A model generated the notes under the pieces. It saw nothing but the letters and a program-made list of their open reading frames with translations, did not search any database and was not told the origin of the DNA. A stretch of 64,000 nt of DNA, taken from the NCBI RefSeq assembly GCF_030056655.1, contig NZ_JASHIE010000006.1:186001-250000 (forward strand), in the 5' to 3' direction. Position 1 is the first letter of the stretch. Every line of letters begins with the position of its first letter. The position numbers were made by a program, and so were the translations under genes. Source of the stretch: Flectobacillus rivi. GTDB taxonomy: Bacteria; Bacteroidota; Bacteroidia; Cytophagales; Spirosomataceae. Below are positions 44,576-53,874 of this stretch, piece by piece.

Positions 44576-46864
44576 TTAATTCGTTAATTCCCAAAATACC
44601 ACACAATTATCGGTTTTATCAGAAGAAGATATCGTGAAAGATCTACCTGCTACCTTTTGGGTGACTCTAATTCTGCCATTATATTGACCTGTCTCCTGAA
44701 CAGAGAGCTTGATTCCTGAATTGACCGAAACTGCGGTTGTATTTATTGTCACTGAACCACCTACCAATGTGGCAAAACCACAACTCGCATTTGTACCAGT
44801 TGCAATCTTTATTTTGCCAGTAAGATAGATATTTCCTACCACCTGTAATTTATCTACCCCATTATCATTAGTTGTATTTACCAAAAGAGGTTTAGTTTGA
44901 CCATTAACAAATACTGATTTCCAACCCGAATTAGAACTATTTGTTTCTTTTACATATAATTGTTCTCCTGAATCACCATCCGACCGCAGATATAAATTAC
45001 CGCTTTCTCCCCATCTCACTCCCTCTGGTGAGCCGCTACCAAACAGAATGCTGTCATCACTTTCAGCGATTATGGCATAAGTTTTGGTACCAGTTTTCAT
45101 CAACAAAACAGACTCCTTAACGTTGCGTAAAGTGTAAGCACTGGAACCGTTTATCGTTCCGCCACCTTCTACGTTTACAATTGCTAAGTTTTGAATTTCA
45201 CTCTTGGATACAACAAATATCTTCCCATCCATTATACCTAAAGTAGGTAAGGTTATTGTAACATTATTTGAAGCTGTATTAGCGAATATAGCACAGTCAA
45301 AATTTGTAGCCTGATAATTAGTTACTTTAAAGCCAGAAAAGGGTACGTTTGAAGATAATTCATTGGGGTAAACATACTTAAAGTTTCCTCCATTTCTAAT
45401 ATTGCCATTCACACGGATGATGTTTGTAGAGGGAGTCAACTCAGGGTTTCTAACAGGGTGTGTTAATACATCACTAACTATAAGGTCAACTACAGCATTA
45501 TTTGTAAGACATTTGATACCGTAGGCTATGGAACCTTTAATAGAATACTGCGCTCTATCATAAATACGTCCTTTAATGATGGTGTTATTGGCGTTTTCCT
45601 CCAATAAAATTGCTGTAGAATTTGGAACAGGTTTTGTGGTTGTAAAATCCCAGCCAATGGCATCTATATCTAGTGAATTAAAAGTATTATTTCGGTTGGT
45701 AACTTTTAGCCCATAATTAAAGCAATCCTGTATATTGACCACCGAAAAGTTATTAAACAATCCATTCACAGAAATTCCCCCTCCAGAACCCCAACATTTG
45801 ATGTTTGAAAATCTATTTGACGTTCCGCCACCGTTATTTACTATTTTTAAGCCATCTCCATTAAAGCAGTGTCCAAGTGTAAGTTCTGAATAAATTGAAT
45901 CCCAAGTATTACAGACCAAACCATTCTCTGTGACATTTTCTACAATTATTTTAGAAAAAATATTGTCACCCGAACCTGAGAGGATAAGCCCGTCTCCTTT
46001 TATTTCTGTGATAAAAAGGTTTTCTAGTCTATTTTTGGGTTCATAGGCGTTATTTCCAGACTCATCTACAAAACCGTTTATTAGGGAAATGCCTGTGCAG
46101 TTACGATTTTGTGATAAGCGATTCCCATTAACCGTGAAATTTTTTAGAGTAATTCGATACTGTGAATTGTTTAGATTTCTTAAAATAGCCTCACAATTTG
46201 AATTACTTTTTAATTGAAGAATTGATTTATAGACATTTTGACCAACAATACTATTGTTAGTGACCAAATTAATATTACCACTGACTAGATACGTTTTTGA
46301 TAATAACAACAAAGGATGTGTATTTACCGACAATGCTTTTTGAATAGCCTCCGTATCATCTGTAATTCCATCACCTACTGCCCCAAACCACTCCGCTAAT
46401 ATATAATCATCAAAAACTCTTTTTATTCTTTTACCTGAGTTTGTTACGATAATAGTACCACTGTTATCTAAACTTGTGTTATCTGCTGGATCGTACCGCC
46501 AAGACCCTTCTTTACCAACCTCATTACAAAAAAAAGTACGAATGAAAGAAAATCGAGAATCACTCAAAGCCCGTAATTCACTAATAGAATAACCAGTAAA
46601 AGACTTATTTACTTGTGTAAAATCAGCTTTGTTAGATAAAAGCGTCTCAACGTCCTTTTTGGAATATGCTTTTGAGTTGTCTACTTTCTTATCTAGGGTA
46701 TCACCAATAACATCAAATCTATTGTTATCATGTAGTACTACTTTGTAAAAGTATGAAGTAACTGACAAAAACTTATCTGAGCTATAATCCATACTATAAC
46801 TGTTGCTTATTATGGAGGATAGTAAAGCGATAGCTCCTAAGTATTTTTTTAAATTCTGCATCAT
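44576..46864 (-). CDS. Beta-helix spike protein 1
   Basis: This 762-aa protein (start 46864) has a signal-like hydrophobic N-terminus and then a region ending in EWFGAVGDGITDDTEAIQKAL, the pectate-lyase-type spike entry. A right-handed beta-helix and C-terminal region (GTNASCGFATLVGGSVTI, VVFWELTN end) follow. It is a paralogue of 48150-50264 with a different N-terminus. It likely binds and cuts surface polysaccharide for host entry. Confidence 0.75.
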   Translation of the reverse strand: MMQNLKKYLGAIALLSSIISNSYSMDYSSDKFLSVTSYFYKVVLHDNNRFDVIGDTLDKKVDNSKAYSKKDVETLLSNKADFTQVNKSFTGYSISELRALSDSRFSFIRTFFCNEVGKEGSWRYDPADNTSLDNSGTIIVTNSGKRIKRVFDDYILAEWFGAVGDGITDDTEAIQKALSVNTHPLLLLSKTYLVSGNINLVTNNSIVGQNVYKSILQLKSNSNCEAILRNLNNSQYRITLKNFTVNGNRLSQNRNCTGISLINGFVDESGNNAYEPKNRLENLFITEIKGDGLILSGSGDNIFSKIIVENVTENGLVCNTWDSIYSELTLGHCFNGDGLKIVNNGGGTSNRFSNIKCWGSGGGISVNGLFNNFSVVNIQDCFNYGLKVTNRNNTFNSLDIDAIGWDFTTTKPVPNSTAILLEENANNTIIKGRIYDRAQYSIKGSIAYGIKCLTNNAVVDLIVSDVLTHPVRNPELTPSTNIIRVNGNIRNGGNFKYVYPNELSSNVPFSGFKVTNYQATNFDCAIFANTASNNVTITLPTLGIMDGKIFVVSKSEIQNLAIVNVEGGGTINGSSAYTLRNVKESVLLMKTGTKTYAIIAESDDSILFGSGSPEGVRWGESGNLYLRSDGDSGEQLYVKETNSSNSGWKSVFVNGQTKPLLVNTTNDNGVDKLQVVGNIYLTGKIKIATGTNASCGFATLVGGSVTINTTAVSVNSGIKLSVQETGQYNGRIRVTQKVAGRSFTISSSDKTDNCVVFWELTN

Positions 46865-47021
46865 AATGTCTATTTGTTTTATTGATATAACGAAAATACA
46901 AGCTTTTATCATACTGTTTTCAACAAATCCCTTTCAAACATAAATCAGGAAAATGGCTTTATTTTGGTTACTTTGTTGGAAAGATTGCATGTTGGTAGGT
47001 AAAATAAATCTTATTTTGCCA

Positions 47022-47435
47022 TCAAAAAGCTATCCCCCAACTTACAGACCTATTACCCAAGTAAAAAAGAGCAATGCCCAAAACAGGTGCTCTTACTTTC
47101 TGCCAGATAATTTGAAGATTCTTTCTTCGAATGACTTTGTTGTCTATTTCGGCAACTCTGATATAATCATTGGCATTCTGGTCACTGAGTTCAAATGCCT
47201 TTTGGCTTGCCTCTATGCCTTTTTGATAGTTGGCATGGATTAATAGTAGCTCATTGTATCGAACCAAGAGCGAATCATACTTCATTCTATCAGATACGAT
47301 ATTTCGTAGTTGAATGGCTGTGATTTGGTAGAGTTTACCTGTTGATTGGTTGGAGCTGTCCGTAGTGCTTTTCGAAAAGCTTTTCCATGGTAGAATCAGG
47401 CATATGAATAATGATAACCTTAATATCTTTTTCAT
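47022..47435 (-). CDS. Spanin-like protein, signal peptide plus C-terminal helix
   Basis: A 137-aa protein from 47435 has a signal/membrane start (ILRLSLFICLILPWKSF), coiled-coil-like middle and hydrophobic C-terminus (APVLGIALFYLGNRSVSWGI). It overlaps the end of the 47335-47700 gene by about 100 nt in another frame, as Rz/Rz1 spanin pairs do. No lipobox Cys is seen, so the assignment is tentative. Confidence 0.5.
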   Translation of the reverse strand: MKKILRLSLFICLILPWKSFSKSTTDSSNQSTGKLYQITAIQLRNIVSDRMKYDSLLVRYNELLLIHANYQKGIEASQKAFELSDQNANDYIRVAEIDNKVIRRKNLQIIWQKVRAPVLGIALFYLGNRSVSWGIAF

Positions 47436-47700
47436 CTTGTAGGTGCTTTTCCTGTGTTTTTTCAGTGTTAGAAAGTCCATTTTTAAAAGCCTCATTGGCT
47501 ATTTTCTGCATGGTGGTACGTTCAACGTCTCTTTCCTGAATTCTCTTATTGATTTCTATCTTTTGCCCCTCCAACTTTTCAGTGGAACGACTACCAATTA
47601 TCAAATAGAGCGTAGAACAAACGAGTAAAATAACTATCCCCTGTAAAAGCCTCAGCTTCCACAGGAGTAGTTTGATGGGAATGTGTAGATTATTGAGCAT
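47335..47700 (-). CDS. Rz-like inner-membrane spanin candidate
   Basis: This 121-aa protein from ATG 47700 has an N-terminal membrane helix (LLQGIVILLVCSTLYLII) and a long helical periplasmic part (KLEGQKIEINKRIQERDVERTTMQKI). It overlaps both neighbours by a few bases to 100 nt. i-Spanins link the inner membrane to the outer membrane during lysis. Assignment from architecture only. Confidence 0.5.
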   Translation of the reverse strand: MLNNLHIPIKLLLWKLRLLQGIVILLVCSTLYLIIGSRSTEKLEGQKIEINKRIQERDVERTTMQKIANEAFKNGLSNTEKTQEKHLQDEKDIKVIIIHMPDSTMEKLFEKHYGQLQPINR

Positions 47701-48145
47701 TAGCTTCAATACTTTCTTGCGCAATGATTTTGTCTAAAATATTCTCGTCTACACTCAGTATCAATTCAGCTAGGGAGCCTCTAAATTGAAAATGAGATAA
47801 GGCAGTATTTATTAATGCAAGATTCTCTTTTAAATCTTGATAGGATGCTAGACTGGGTAAAAGATGAATGGGTAATGCCAAATTTTCTAAGTTGATGAAT
47901 ATCTTTTCAGAAAACTCTTCTTGAAATAATGAACTTTCCGTCAAGATTTCCCTAAATACAAGTTTGTAAATAGAGTTTACGCAATTAGTTTTTTCAAGTT
48001 GTCCTGTTTGAAGGTTAGGAGACATCGTTTTAATTTTCCCAAATTGATTTTCTATTACTAGAAAATTGGGAAATGGTTTTACCTCATTGGAGGTGGTTTG
48101 TAAAGGAATAGCTATGATTCCCGCTTGATATAATCTTTTATCCAT
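47690..48145 (-). CDS. Hypothetical late protein
   Basis: This 151-aa protein without membrane segment lies between the spike and spanin-like genes. It has a helical C-terminus (ENILDKIIAQESIEANAQ). Its stop overlaps the next start region. Possibly a spike chaperone; unproven. Confidence 0.5.
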   Translation of the reverse strand: MDKRLYQAGIIAIPLQTTSNEVKPFPNFLVIENQFGKIKTMSPNLQTGQLEKTNCVNSIYKLVFREILTESSLFQEEFSEKIFINLENLALPIHLLPSLASYQDLKENLALINTALSHFQFRGSLAELILSVDENILDKIIAQESIEANAQ

Positions 48146-48149
48146 TGTA

Positions 48150-50264
48150 TTAATTTGTTAATTCCCAATATACCACACAGTTGTCGGTTGTATCAGAAGA
48201 GGAGATTGTGAAATAGCTACCTGCTACCTTTTGAGTTATTCTAATTCTACCATTGTATTGTCCTATTTCTTGAACAGAAATCTTGATTCCTGAAGTAATA
48301 GAAACAGCATTGGTATTGACGGTTACTGAGCCACCTACTAATGTGGCAAAACCACAACTAGCATTTGTACCAGTTGCAATCTTCATTTTGCCAGTAAAAT
48401 ATATATTTCCCCCTACCTGTAGTTTATCAACTCCATTATCAGTGGTTGTATTTACCAATAGAGGTTTGGTTTGACCATTAATAAATACTGGTTTCCAACC
48501 TGAATTAGAACTATTGGTCTCTTTCACGTATAGTTGTTCACCCGAACCACCATCCGACCGCAAATAAATATTACCACTCTCACCCCATCTCACACCCTCT
48601 GGAGAACCGCTACCAAACATAACACTATCATCACTTTCAGCGATTATAGCATAAGATGAAGCACCAGTTTTCATCAACAAAACAGATTCCTTAACGTTTC
48701 GTAAAGTATAAGTACTAGAACCGTTTATAGTACCACCTGCTTCTACATTTACGATTGCTAGATTTGAACTATTACTCTTTGCTACCACGAATAACTTACC
48801 ATCTTTAACATTTGTAGTTGGTAATGTAATAGTTACGTTGTTAGAGGCTGTATTTGCAAATAATGCACAATCAAGATTAGTCGCTACATAATTGGCTGTC
48901 TTGAATCCACCAAAAGGGTAGTTTGATGATACGTCATTCGGAAACACATATTTGAAATTCCCTCCATTTCTAATATTACCGTTTACACGGATGATGTTTG
49001 TAGAAGGAATCAACTCAGGGTTACGAACAGGATGTGTCAATACGTCACTTACTATAAGGTCAACTACAGCGTTATTAGTAAGACACTTGATACCGTATGC
49101 TATAGAACCTGTAATAGAGTACTGAGCTCTATCATAAATACGTCCTTTAATAATGGTGTTATTGGCATTTTCCTCCAATATAATAGCCGTAGAATTTGTC
49201 ACTGGCGTTGATGTTGTGAAGTCCCAACCAATTGCATCTATGTCAAGTGAATTAAATGTATTATTTCGGTTGGTAACTCTTAACCCATAATTAAAGCAAT
49301 CCTGTATATTGACTACCGAAAAGTTATTAAACAATCCACTCACAGAAATTCCACCTCCAGAACCCCAACATTTGATGTTAGAAAATCTGTTTGACGTTCC
49401 GCCACCATTATCATTTATGACCTTTAATCCATCTCCATTAAAGCAGTGTCCTAGAGTCAGTTCAGAGTAACTAGAATCCCAAGTGTTACAGATCAAACCA
49501 TTCTCTGTGACATTTTCTACAATTATCTTAGAAAAGATATTATCCCCAGAGCCTGAAAGATAAAGTCCATCCCCTTTTATCTCACGGATAAAAAGATTTT
49601 CAAGTCTATTCTTTGGTTCATAAGCATTATTCCCTAACTCATCAACAAATCTGTTTCGTAAAGCTATAGCTGCAGTATTGGACAACTGAGATAACCTATT
49701 CCCGTGTATTGAAAGATTCTTGATTGAAATACGATATTGAGAATCATTTAATGTTTTTAGAATAGCTTCTGGGTTACTGTTAGATTTGAGAAGAAGTACT
49801 GATTTGTAGATATTTTGTCCTACAAGGCTATTGTTTGTTCTTAAAACTATATCTCCCGTTACAAGATATGTTTTAGATAGTAAAAGAACAGGATGAGTAT
49901 TTACAGTTAAGGCACTTTGAATCGCCATTGTATCATCAGTTATTCCGTCACCAACAGCGCCAAACCACTCGGGTAAAAGAAAATCATTAAACTCTCTTTT
50001 TAGTCTTGCACCTTCACTGGTAACAATACAAGTCCCTATATTGTCTAGGCTATCCACATCATTTGGATCAAAATACCATGCACCTTCCTTTCCTTTGTCT
50101 GTCATCCAAAATCTTTTCTGCATCTGCAAAAAATCCGTACTACATTGTCGAATAGTAGCTTGAGAAATTTGGTTTAGTGTTGCGATAGGTAATACAAACT
50201 CTTTTGCTTCTTGTTCGCTCAAGGTTTTTGTTTTCCCTGCTGTTAATGCTAGTATTTTCGTCAT
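48150..50264 (-). CDS. Beta-helix spike protein 2
   Basis: This 704-aa protein shares its beta-helix and C-terminal regions with spike 1 at very high identity (for example the NGDGLKI/NNGGGTSNRFSNIK and TNASCGFATLVGG segments) but has a distinct 90-residue N-terminus, no signal peptide, and an EQEAKEFVLPIATLNQ start. The stop of the upstream gene overlaps its ATG. It probably attaches through the fibre-like protein at 50261-50809. Confidence 0.78.
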   Translation of the reverse strand: MTKILALTAGKTKTLSEQEAKEFVLPIATLNQISQATIRQCSTDFLQMQKRFWMTDKGKEGAWYFDPNDVDSLDNIGTCIVTSEGARLKREFNDFLLPEWFGAVGDGITDDTMAIQSALTVNTHPVLLLSKTYLVTGDIVLRTNNSLVGQNIYKSVLLLKSNSNPEAILKTLNDSQYRISIKNLSIHGNRLSQLSNTAAIALRNRFVDELGNNAYEPKNRLENLFIREIKGDGLYLSGSGDNIFSKIIVENVTENGLICNTWDSSYSELTLGHCFNGDGLKVINDNGGGTSNRFSNIKCWGSGGGISVSGLFNNFSVVNIQDCFNYGLRVTNRNNTFNSLDIDAIGWDFTTSTPVTNSTAIILEENANNTIIKGRIYDRAQYSITGSIAYGIKCLTNNAVVDLIVSDVLTHPVRNPELIPSTNIIRVNGNIRNGGNFKYVFPNDVSSNYPFGGFKTANYVATNLDCALFANTASNNVTITLPTTNVKDGKLFVVAKSNSSNLAIVNVEAGGTINGSSTYTLRNVKESVLLMKTGASSYAIIAESDDSVMFGSGSPEGVRWGESGNIYLRSDGGSGEQLYVKETNSSNSGWKPVFINGQTKPLLVNTTTDNGVDKLQVGGNIYFTGKMKIATGTNASCGFATLVGGSVTVNTNAVSITSGIKISVQEIGQYNGRIRITQKVAGSYFTISSSDTTDNCVVYWELTN

Positions 50265-50809
50265 AATTCTACCTTTTGTGAAAAGTCAATCAACAAATCT
50301 GAGGGACTAATGGCTATTCCGACGCTTCGAAGCATTCCACTCTCAGGGTCATTGGTAGACATTCCACCTGCTATTGTTGCATAATAGGTTTTGTTTGGTT
50401 CTAAGCCTGTAAATCCGCTTATCTTCCCTGCTAAGGCTACACGAATCAAGTTGCCTGAAACGGCGCTTGCTTTGGCAATTCCAATAGCTAGGTTGTACAT
50501 ATCTTCATCGGTAGGGTCAAACAGGCAAACAGTTCCGTTTTGAATCGCTACCACTTTGCCAAAACCAATGTTTTCCCCTGCCCTCAAAGCGATTTCTGTC
50601 AGGTTTTCAAGCTCTGAAATCTTTGCCTGAAGGGATGAATCATTTGATGAGGTTGGAACGTACAAAATAGAAGGCTGTAAGGGTATTTTATCTGTATCAA
50701 GCTTTTCAACCTTCTCATCCAAACGCTCAAATACCTTCTTAAAGGCTAGTGCTATTGCCGTCAAAATCAGTAGCACAAGTAGTAAAACATAAATCATCTT
50801 CTTTCTCAT
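50261..50809 (-). CDS. Membrane-anchored fibre/attachment-type protein
   Basis: This 182-aa protein from 50809 has an N-terminal membrane helix (MIYVLLLVLLILTAIALAF), a short coiled coil and a beta-rich domain (GFTGLEPNKTYYATIAGGM, SVGIAISPSDLLIDF) seen in phage fibre and decoration proteins. It is just upstream of spike 2, with overlapping stop/start, so it could be its membrane anchor. Confidence 0.6.
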   Translation of the reverse strand: MRKKMIYVLLLVLLILTAIALAFKKVFERLDEKVEKLDTDKIPLQPSILYVPTSSNDSSLQAKISELENLTEIALRAGENIGFGKVVAIQNGTVCLFDPTDEDMYNLAIGIAKASAVSGNLIRVALAGKISGFTGLEPNKTYYATIAGGMSTNDPESGMLRSVGIAISPSDLLIDFSQKVEL

Positions 50810-50811
50810 GA

Positions 50812-50846
50812 TAAAAAATAGCCTTGCCCAATCTTTGGACAAGGCT
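50812..50846 (-). terminator. Terminator hairpin
   Basis: AGCCTTG (50820-50826) pairs with CAAGGCT (50840-50846). Reading leftward, a T-run follows it (50812-50819 on the minus strand). It ends the unit that includes the Lys-rich gene and separates it from the attachment/spike unit. Confidence 0.65.
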
Positions 50847-50867
50847 TCTTGATAGGTTTAGAATTGG

Positions 50868-51101
50868 TTATTTATAGACTTTCTTGGAGGCTTTGCGAAG
50901 AGCTTCTCCCCATGTGGGAGATTTCTTACCCACTTTACCAGCATTATAAATTTCTTCTACTGCCAGTAAATTAACCTTTTTTACCTTTTCCTGAGCCTTT
51001 TTCTGGCTTGGGGTATAGTTGGGCTTAGTTTTCTTTTTATCGGGCTTAAATTCGATGATTTTGCCCTTTGGTTTAGCCTTTGGCTTTTCTTGTTTTGCCA
51101 T
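50868..51101 (-). CDS. Lys-rich basic protein, possible virion DNA-binding protein
   Basis: This 77-aa protein is very basic (AKPKGKIIEFKPDKKKTKPNYTP, KAQEKVKKVN, KASKKVYK). In phages such proteins bind or condense DNA in the virion. No domain is recognised. It lies next to the metalloprotease-like gene. Confidence 0.6.
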   Translation of the reverse strand: MAKQEKPKAKPKGKIIEFKPDKKKTKPNYTPSQKKAQEKVKKVNLLAVEEIYNAGKVGKKSPTWGEALRKASKKVYK

Positions 51102-51104
51102 AGA

Positions 51105-51851
51105 TTAAATAGGTTTAGATTTTTTGATGATACGATAAACTAAATAAAGAGCGCAAAGCCCTAACAATCCCAATACATAAACCATTGGATTATCTTTCGT
51201 CTGGCTTGCTACTGTTTGTCCTGTAAGCTTTCGATAAAGGAGTTTGCCTTTTGTTAAAACGGCTTGCCAGTACTCACCTCTAACATTCATCCAACTGATA
51301 TAACCACCTTCGTAAAGCTCCCTTGGTCGACTCAAAAGACCTAAATAGTCATATTTGATGCCTTCTTGATGAGTTTTATTAAACCAGTCTGGAGTAATAA
51401 AATTCGAGACTTCAAAACCATCAATCAAATATCCTTTTCCATCGGTTGCGTCTGCTACTTCTTCGACAAATAATGGATCATCTTCATTCTCTTTGTACCC
51501 TGTGGTCTTTCTGAACTTTTTCAAAAAAGGATTATGAACAATTTCCATAATCTCATGACTCAGTACATAGGATGTTCGACTTGAGTATTTGACTAGTCCA
51601 TACGGAATGCCATCATCACCTACGGCGTGATAGCCTCCCAAGGTAGGTTCGTCAATTTCGTATTGGATGGTGACTGGATAATAACCAAGGCTTTTTGCGG
51701 TCTTTACGTCTTGGAAAACCACCGCTTGAGATTCTACCGCCCACACTGGCGCAAAATGTAGGGAGAGTTGCTTGTTGATAGCATTCACCATCTTATCAAG
51801 CCCATCTCCCTGAACCTCTTTGACATTGGAAATTACGGCAATCTTAATCAT
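51105..51851 (-). CDS. Tail-anchored metalloprotease-like protein
   Basis: This 248-aa protein has the SHEIMEIVHNPF segment (H99, E100, E103, H106), similar to a zinc-site family usually written SHExxEmxxDP, and a C-terminal helix (MVYVLGLLGLCALYLVYRII). The exact ligand set is uncertain. It may process the cell wall or virion proteins from the membrane. Confidence 0.6.
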   Translation of the reverse strand: MIKIAVISNVKEVQGDGLDKMVNAINKQLSLHFAPVWAVESQAVVFQDVKTAKSLGYYPVTIQYEIDEPTLGGYHAVGDDGIPYGLVKYSSRTSYVLSHEIMEIVHNPFLKKFRKTTGYKENEDDPLFVEEVADATDGKGYLIDGFEVSNFITPDWFNKTHQEGIKYDYLGLLSRPRELYEGGYISWMNVRGEYWQAVLTKGKLLYRKLTGQTVASQTKDNPMVYVLGLLGLCALYLVYRIIKKSKPI

Positions 51852-52284
51852 CCTTTTTTCTGAATGCGTAAATCAAACCGCCAATCAATGCCACCGCTCC
51901 TAGTACTACAACTATTACTACGTTTTGCCCTGTTCGCTCTAATTGCTTCTGTTGAACACTTGGGTCTGGTTGAGTAGTAGTCGTTCCTGTGTCGATGGCA
52001 TTTGGAAAGACGGAGGTAAACAAAAGTCCCACACCTGCCAAAATACCGCCCCAATTGGTGTTGGTATTCTTACTAGCTACCACATTCCCTTGATTGTCTT
52101 TTACTTCTAGGGTTGTGCCTGTGGCGGTCACGGGTGAGGCTTTTTTTCCTGTAAAGATATTCTTGATTCCTGTCCAGATGGACGAAATAGCCTGTCCTGC
52201 CTTGGTCTTCTGGTTTTGAGGCGTTGTAGTCTGGCTTTCAGACGATGTATTCAAGCCTTGTGAGGTATCTACCTTCTTTTTCAT
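51844..52284 (-). CDS. Tail-anchored membrane protein
   Basis: This 146-aa protein has Thr/Ser/Gln-rich N-terminal half and two hydrophobic stretches (WGGILAGVGLLFTSVF, about 78-95; VVIVVVLGAVALIGGLIYAF, near 120-140) with an RKKDD end. It overlaps both neighbours by a few bases. Probably a virion membrane protein. Confidence 0.6.
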   Translation of the reverse strand: MKKKVDTSQGLNTSSESQTTTPQNQKTKAGQAISSIWTGIKNIFTGKKASPVTATGTTLEVKDNQGNVVASKNTNTNWGGILAGVGLLFTSVFPNAIDTGTTTTQPDPSVQQKQLERTGQNVVIVVVLGAVALIGGLIYAFRKKDD

Positions 52285-52922
52285 GCTTCCTCCTTTCTGC
52301 CTCTAAGAAAAGCCCAAACTGCGATACCAACACCAACCACCAAAAGAGCAATACCGATGATTAGACCTGTTTTACTAGATTGACCTGAGCCATTTGAATC
52401 ACTTGAACCTCCTGTTCCTGAACTGCCAATACCTTTTTGGTTATTGGGTGCTTCAGGGTTATCTGTATTGGCTTGGTTTTTCTGCTTCTCCATTTCTGCA
52501 TTGGTCAAGGCACGTTCTTTGTATTCATTTTCTCCCAAAACCTCTGAAGCTTTTACCCAATAGAGTGCATTTTTCAAAAATGAGTCTTGATTTACATAAG
52601 GATTGTACACATAAAGCGAGCCTTCAACCTGATGAAATACGACACCTGAAACAATCTCTGTTCGCCCAGTGTATGTCCCAACGTAACTATAGGTTTTTGA
52701 CCACATCTTCATAATTTTCTGTTCGGGTACGTTAAGAGCATCGCCTACATAAGCATGAAGTTTTACATCTGGGTCAGGAATACAACTTTCTGAATTAAGA
52801 ATCCAAATAGGTTCGTCTTTTGCCATAAAGTCATACTTTTGACCTGTCGGTAATTTGGCTGCATAAGCGTAGATATTTTCCTTGTTGGTGAGCAATAATT
52901 CGCCAATCGTAAGTTTAGCCAT
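52281..52922 (-). CDS. Tail-anchored membrane protein with SH3-like region
   Basis: This 213-aa protein has a beta-rich N-terminal domain (YTGRTEIVSGVVFHQVEGSLYVYNPY), a Gly/Ser/Asn linker and a C-terminal helix (LIIGIALLVVGVGIAVWAFL) with a basic tail. Its ATG overlaps the stop of the small gene at 52922-53059. Confidence 0.6.
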   Translation of the reverse strand: MAKLTIGELLLTNKENIYAYAAKLPTGQKYDFMAKDEPIWILNSESCIPDPDVKLHAYVGDALNVPEQKIMKMWSKTYSYVGTYTGRTEIVSGVVFHQVEGSLYVYNPYVNQDSFLKNALYWVKASEVLGENEYKERALTNAEMEKQKNQANTDNPEAPNNQKGIGSSGTGGSSDSNGSGQSSKTGLIIGIALLVVGVGIAVWAFLRGRKEEA

Positions 52923-53059
52923 TATTCATATTTGTTTAATTTTCGCAACTCCTTTTCTTTTCTCAGTTGGATAAAGTTGAGTGTTGTACCACTTACGTAG
53001 AAAAGCACAATTGACAATCCAACCAGAAAAGAACCTATGCGAACAAGTGTGAGATACAT
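52922..53059 (-). CDS. Very small single-pass membrane protein
   Basis: A 45-aa protein (ATG 53059, TAATG overlap with the next gene) with one helix (RIGSFLVGLSIVLFYVSGT) and a charged tail RKEKELRKLNKYE. Tight coupling supports translation. Confidence 0.6.
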   Translation of the reverse strand: MYLTLVRIGSFLVGLSIVLFYVSGTTLNFIQLRKEKELRKLNKYE

Positions 53060-53063
53060 AGTT

Positions 53064-53522
53064 TTATTTGGGGTAATAACGTTTACAAATCTTCTGAATC
53101 ATTATTCTCAAATCATCGGGTGAAACACTCTCAGGGTCATGGTGTGGCAAGTCCATGCCTGCCTTGGTAAGTGCTACATAACATAAATCAGCGCAATAGA
53201 AACCATCATTGGATAAACCCATTGGATATAGCATACTTCCAAGTACCCCTGCCCAGTTATACGGTTTTCCGTATTTACGTGCTACGTATTTTCGTGCCTC
53301 TGTTTCATAGAACCACGGAATTTCGTAGTACTCCCAAAAATCGTGGTTGCGGTTTTTATCCTCTTCGTAAATCCCTACGCCTCTATACATATCGGATGAA
53401 GCAACTTTCCCATCTGAAAAAATCAACTCACAGTGGATGATTTCTGACCTTAGAAATACCTTCATTACCTTGTCGGTAATTTCGTTGTCGTGGCGATAAT
53501 CTTTGAATGCAATCAAAAACAT
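53064..53522 (-). CDS. Permuted papain-like (NlpC/P60 or YiiX type) enzyme
   Basis: This 152-aa protein has the catalytic His in IIHCELIFSDG (H30), then a later FYCADLCYVALTKAG Cys (C110), the order seen in permuted papain-like amidases such as YiiX. It could cut peptidoglycan peptides during entry or exit. It is next to two lytic transglycosylases. Confidence 0.7.
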   Translation of the reverse strand: MFLIAFKDYRHDNEITDKVMKVFLRSEIIHCELIFSDGKVASSDMYRGVGIYEEDKNRNHDFWEYYEIPWFYETEARKYVARKYGKPYNWAGVLGSMLYPMGLSNDGFYCADLCYVALTKAGMDLPHHDPESVSPDDLRIMIQKICKRYYPK

Positions 53523-53523
53523 A

Positions 53524-53874
53524 CTATCCTAACATTTCTTCTTGGTGAGCTTCTGGCTTTGGTTTAGCTGAAGCGTCCAAGGCTTGAACTCCAATGTAAC
53601 CTTCTAAAAGTTTTGAGGTCATCTCAACCTTTTCTGCCATTTCTGGCATAAATACTTTTACGAGCTGAAGCACTAAAACGCCTAAACCTGCCACTGTGGT
53701 TTTGGGGTTTTGTAAGGCTACTTGGAAAAACTTCTGGAGTCCATTCTTATCAGTAACCTGTTGGTAATTCTGATTTTGTTGGGCTTGCTTTTCCACCAAC
53801 ATTTTTAATTCCTGAATCTCCAGTGTCAACTGTTCTGTATTTTTCATCGGTTTAGTCGTCTGTTGGTTCTTCAT
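53524..53874 (-). CDS. Membrane/helical late protein
   Basis: A 116-aa protein from 53874 (53847 is an alternative) has a helical N-terminus (LTLEIQELKMLVEKQAQ), a hydrophobic stretch (TTVAGLGVLVLQLVKVFM) and a Pro-rich end. Holin-like or virion role possible. Confidence 0.5.
   Translation of the reverse strand: MKNQQTTKPMKNTEQLTLEIQELKMLVEKQAQQNQNYQQVTDKNGLQKFFQVALQNPKTTVAGLGVLVLQLVKVFMPEMAEKVEMTSKLLEGYIGVQALDASAKPKPEAHQEEMLG

Noticed and set aside
47013..47034. Degenerate box (GATGGC) after the spanin-like gene
   Set aside because: No second or third box at the fixed spacing; kept only as a note on the duplication edge.
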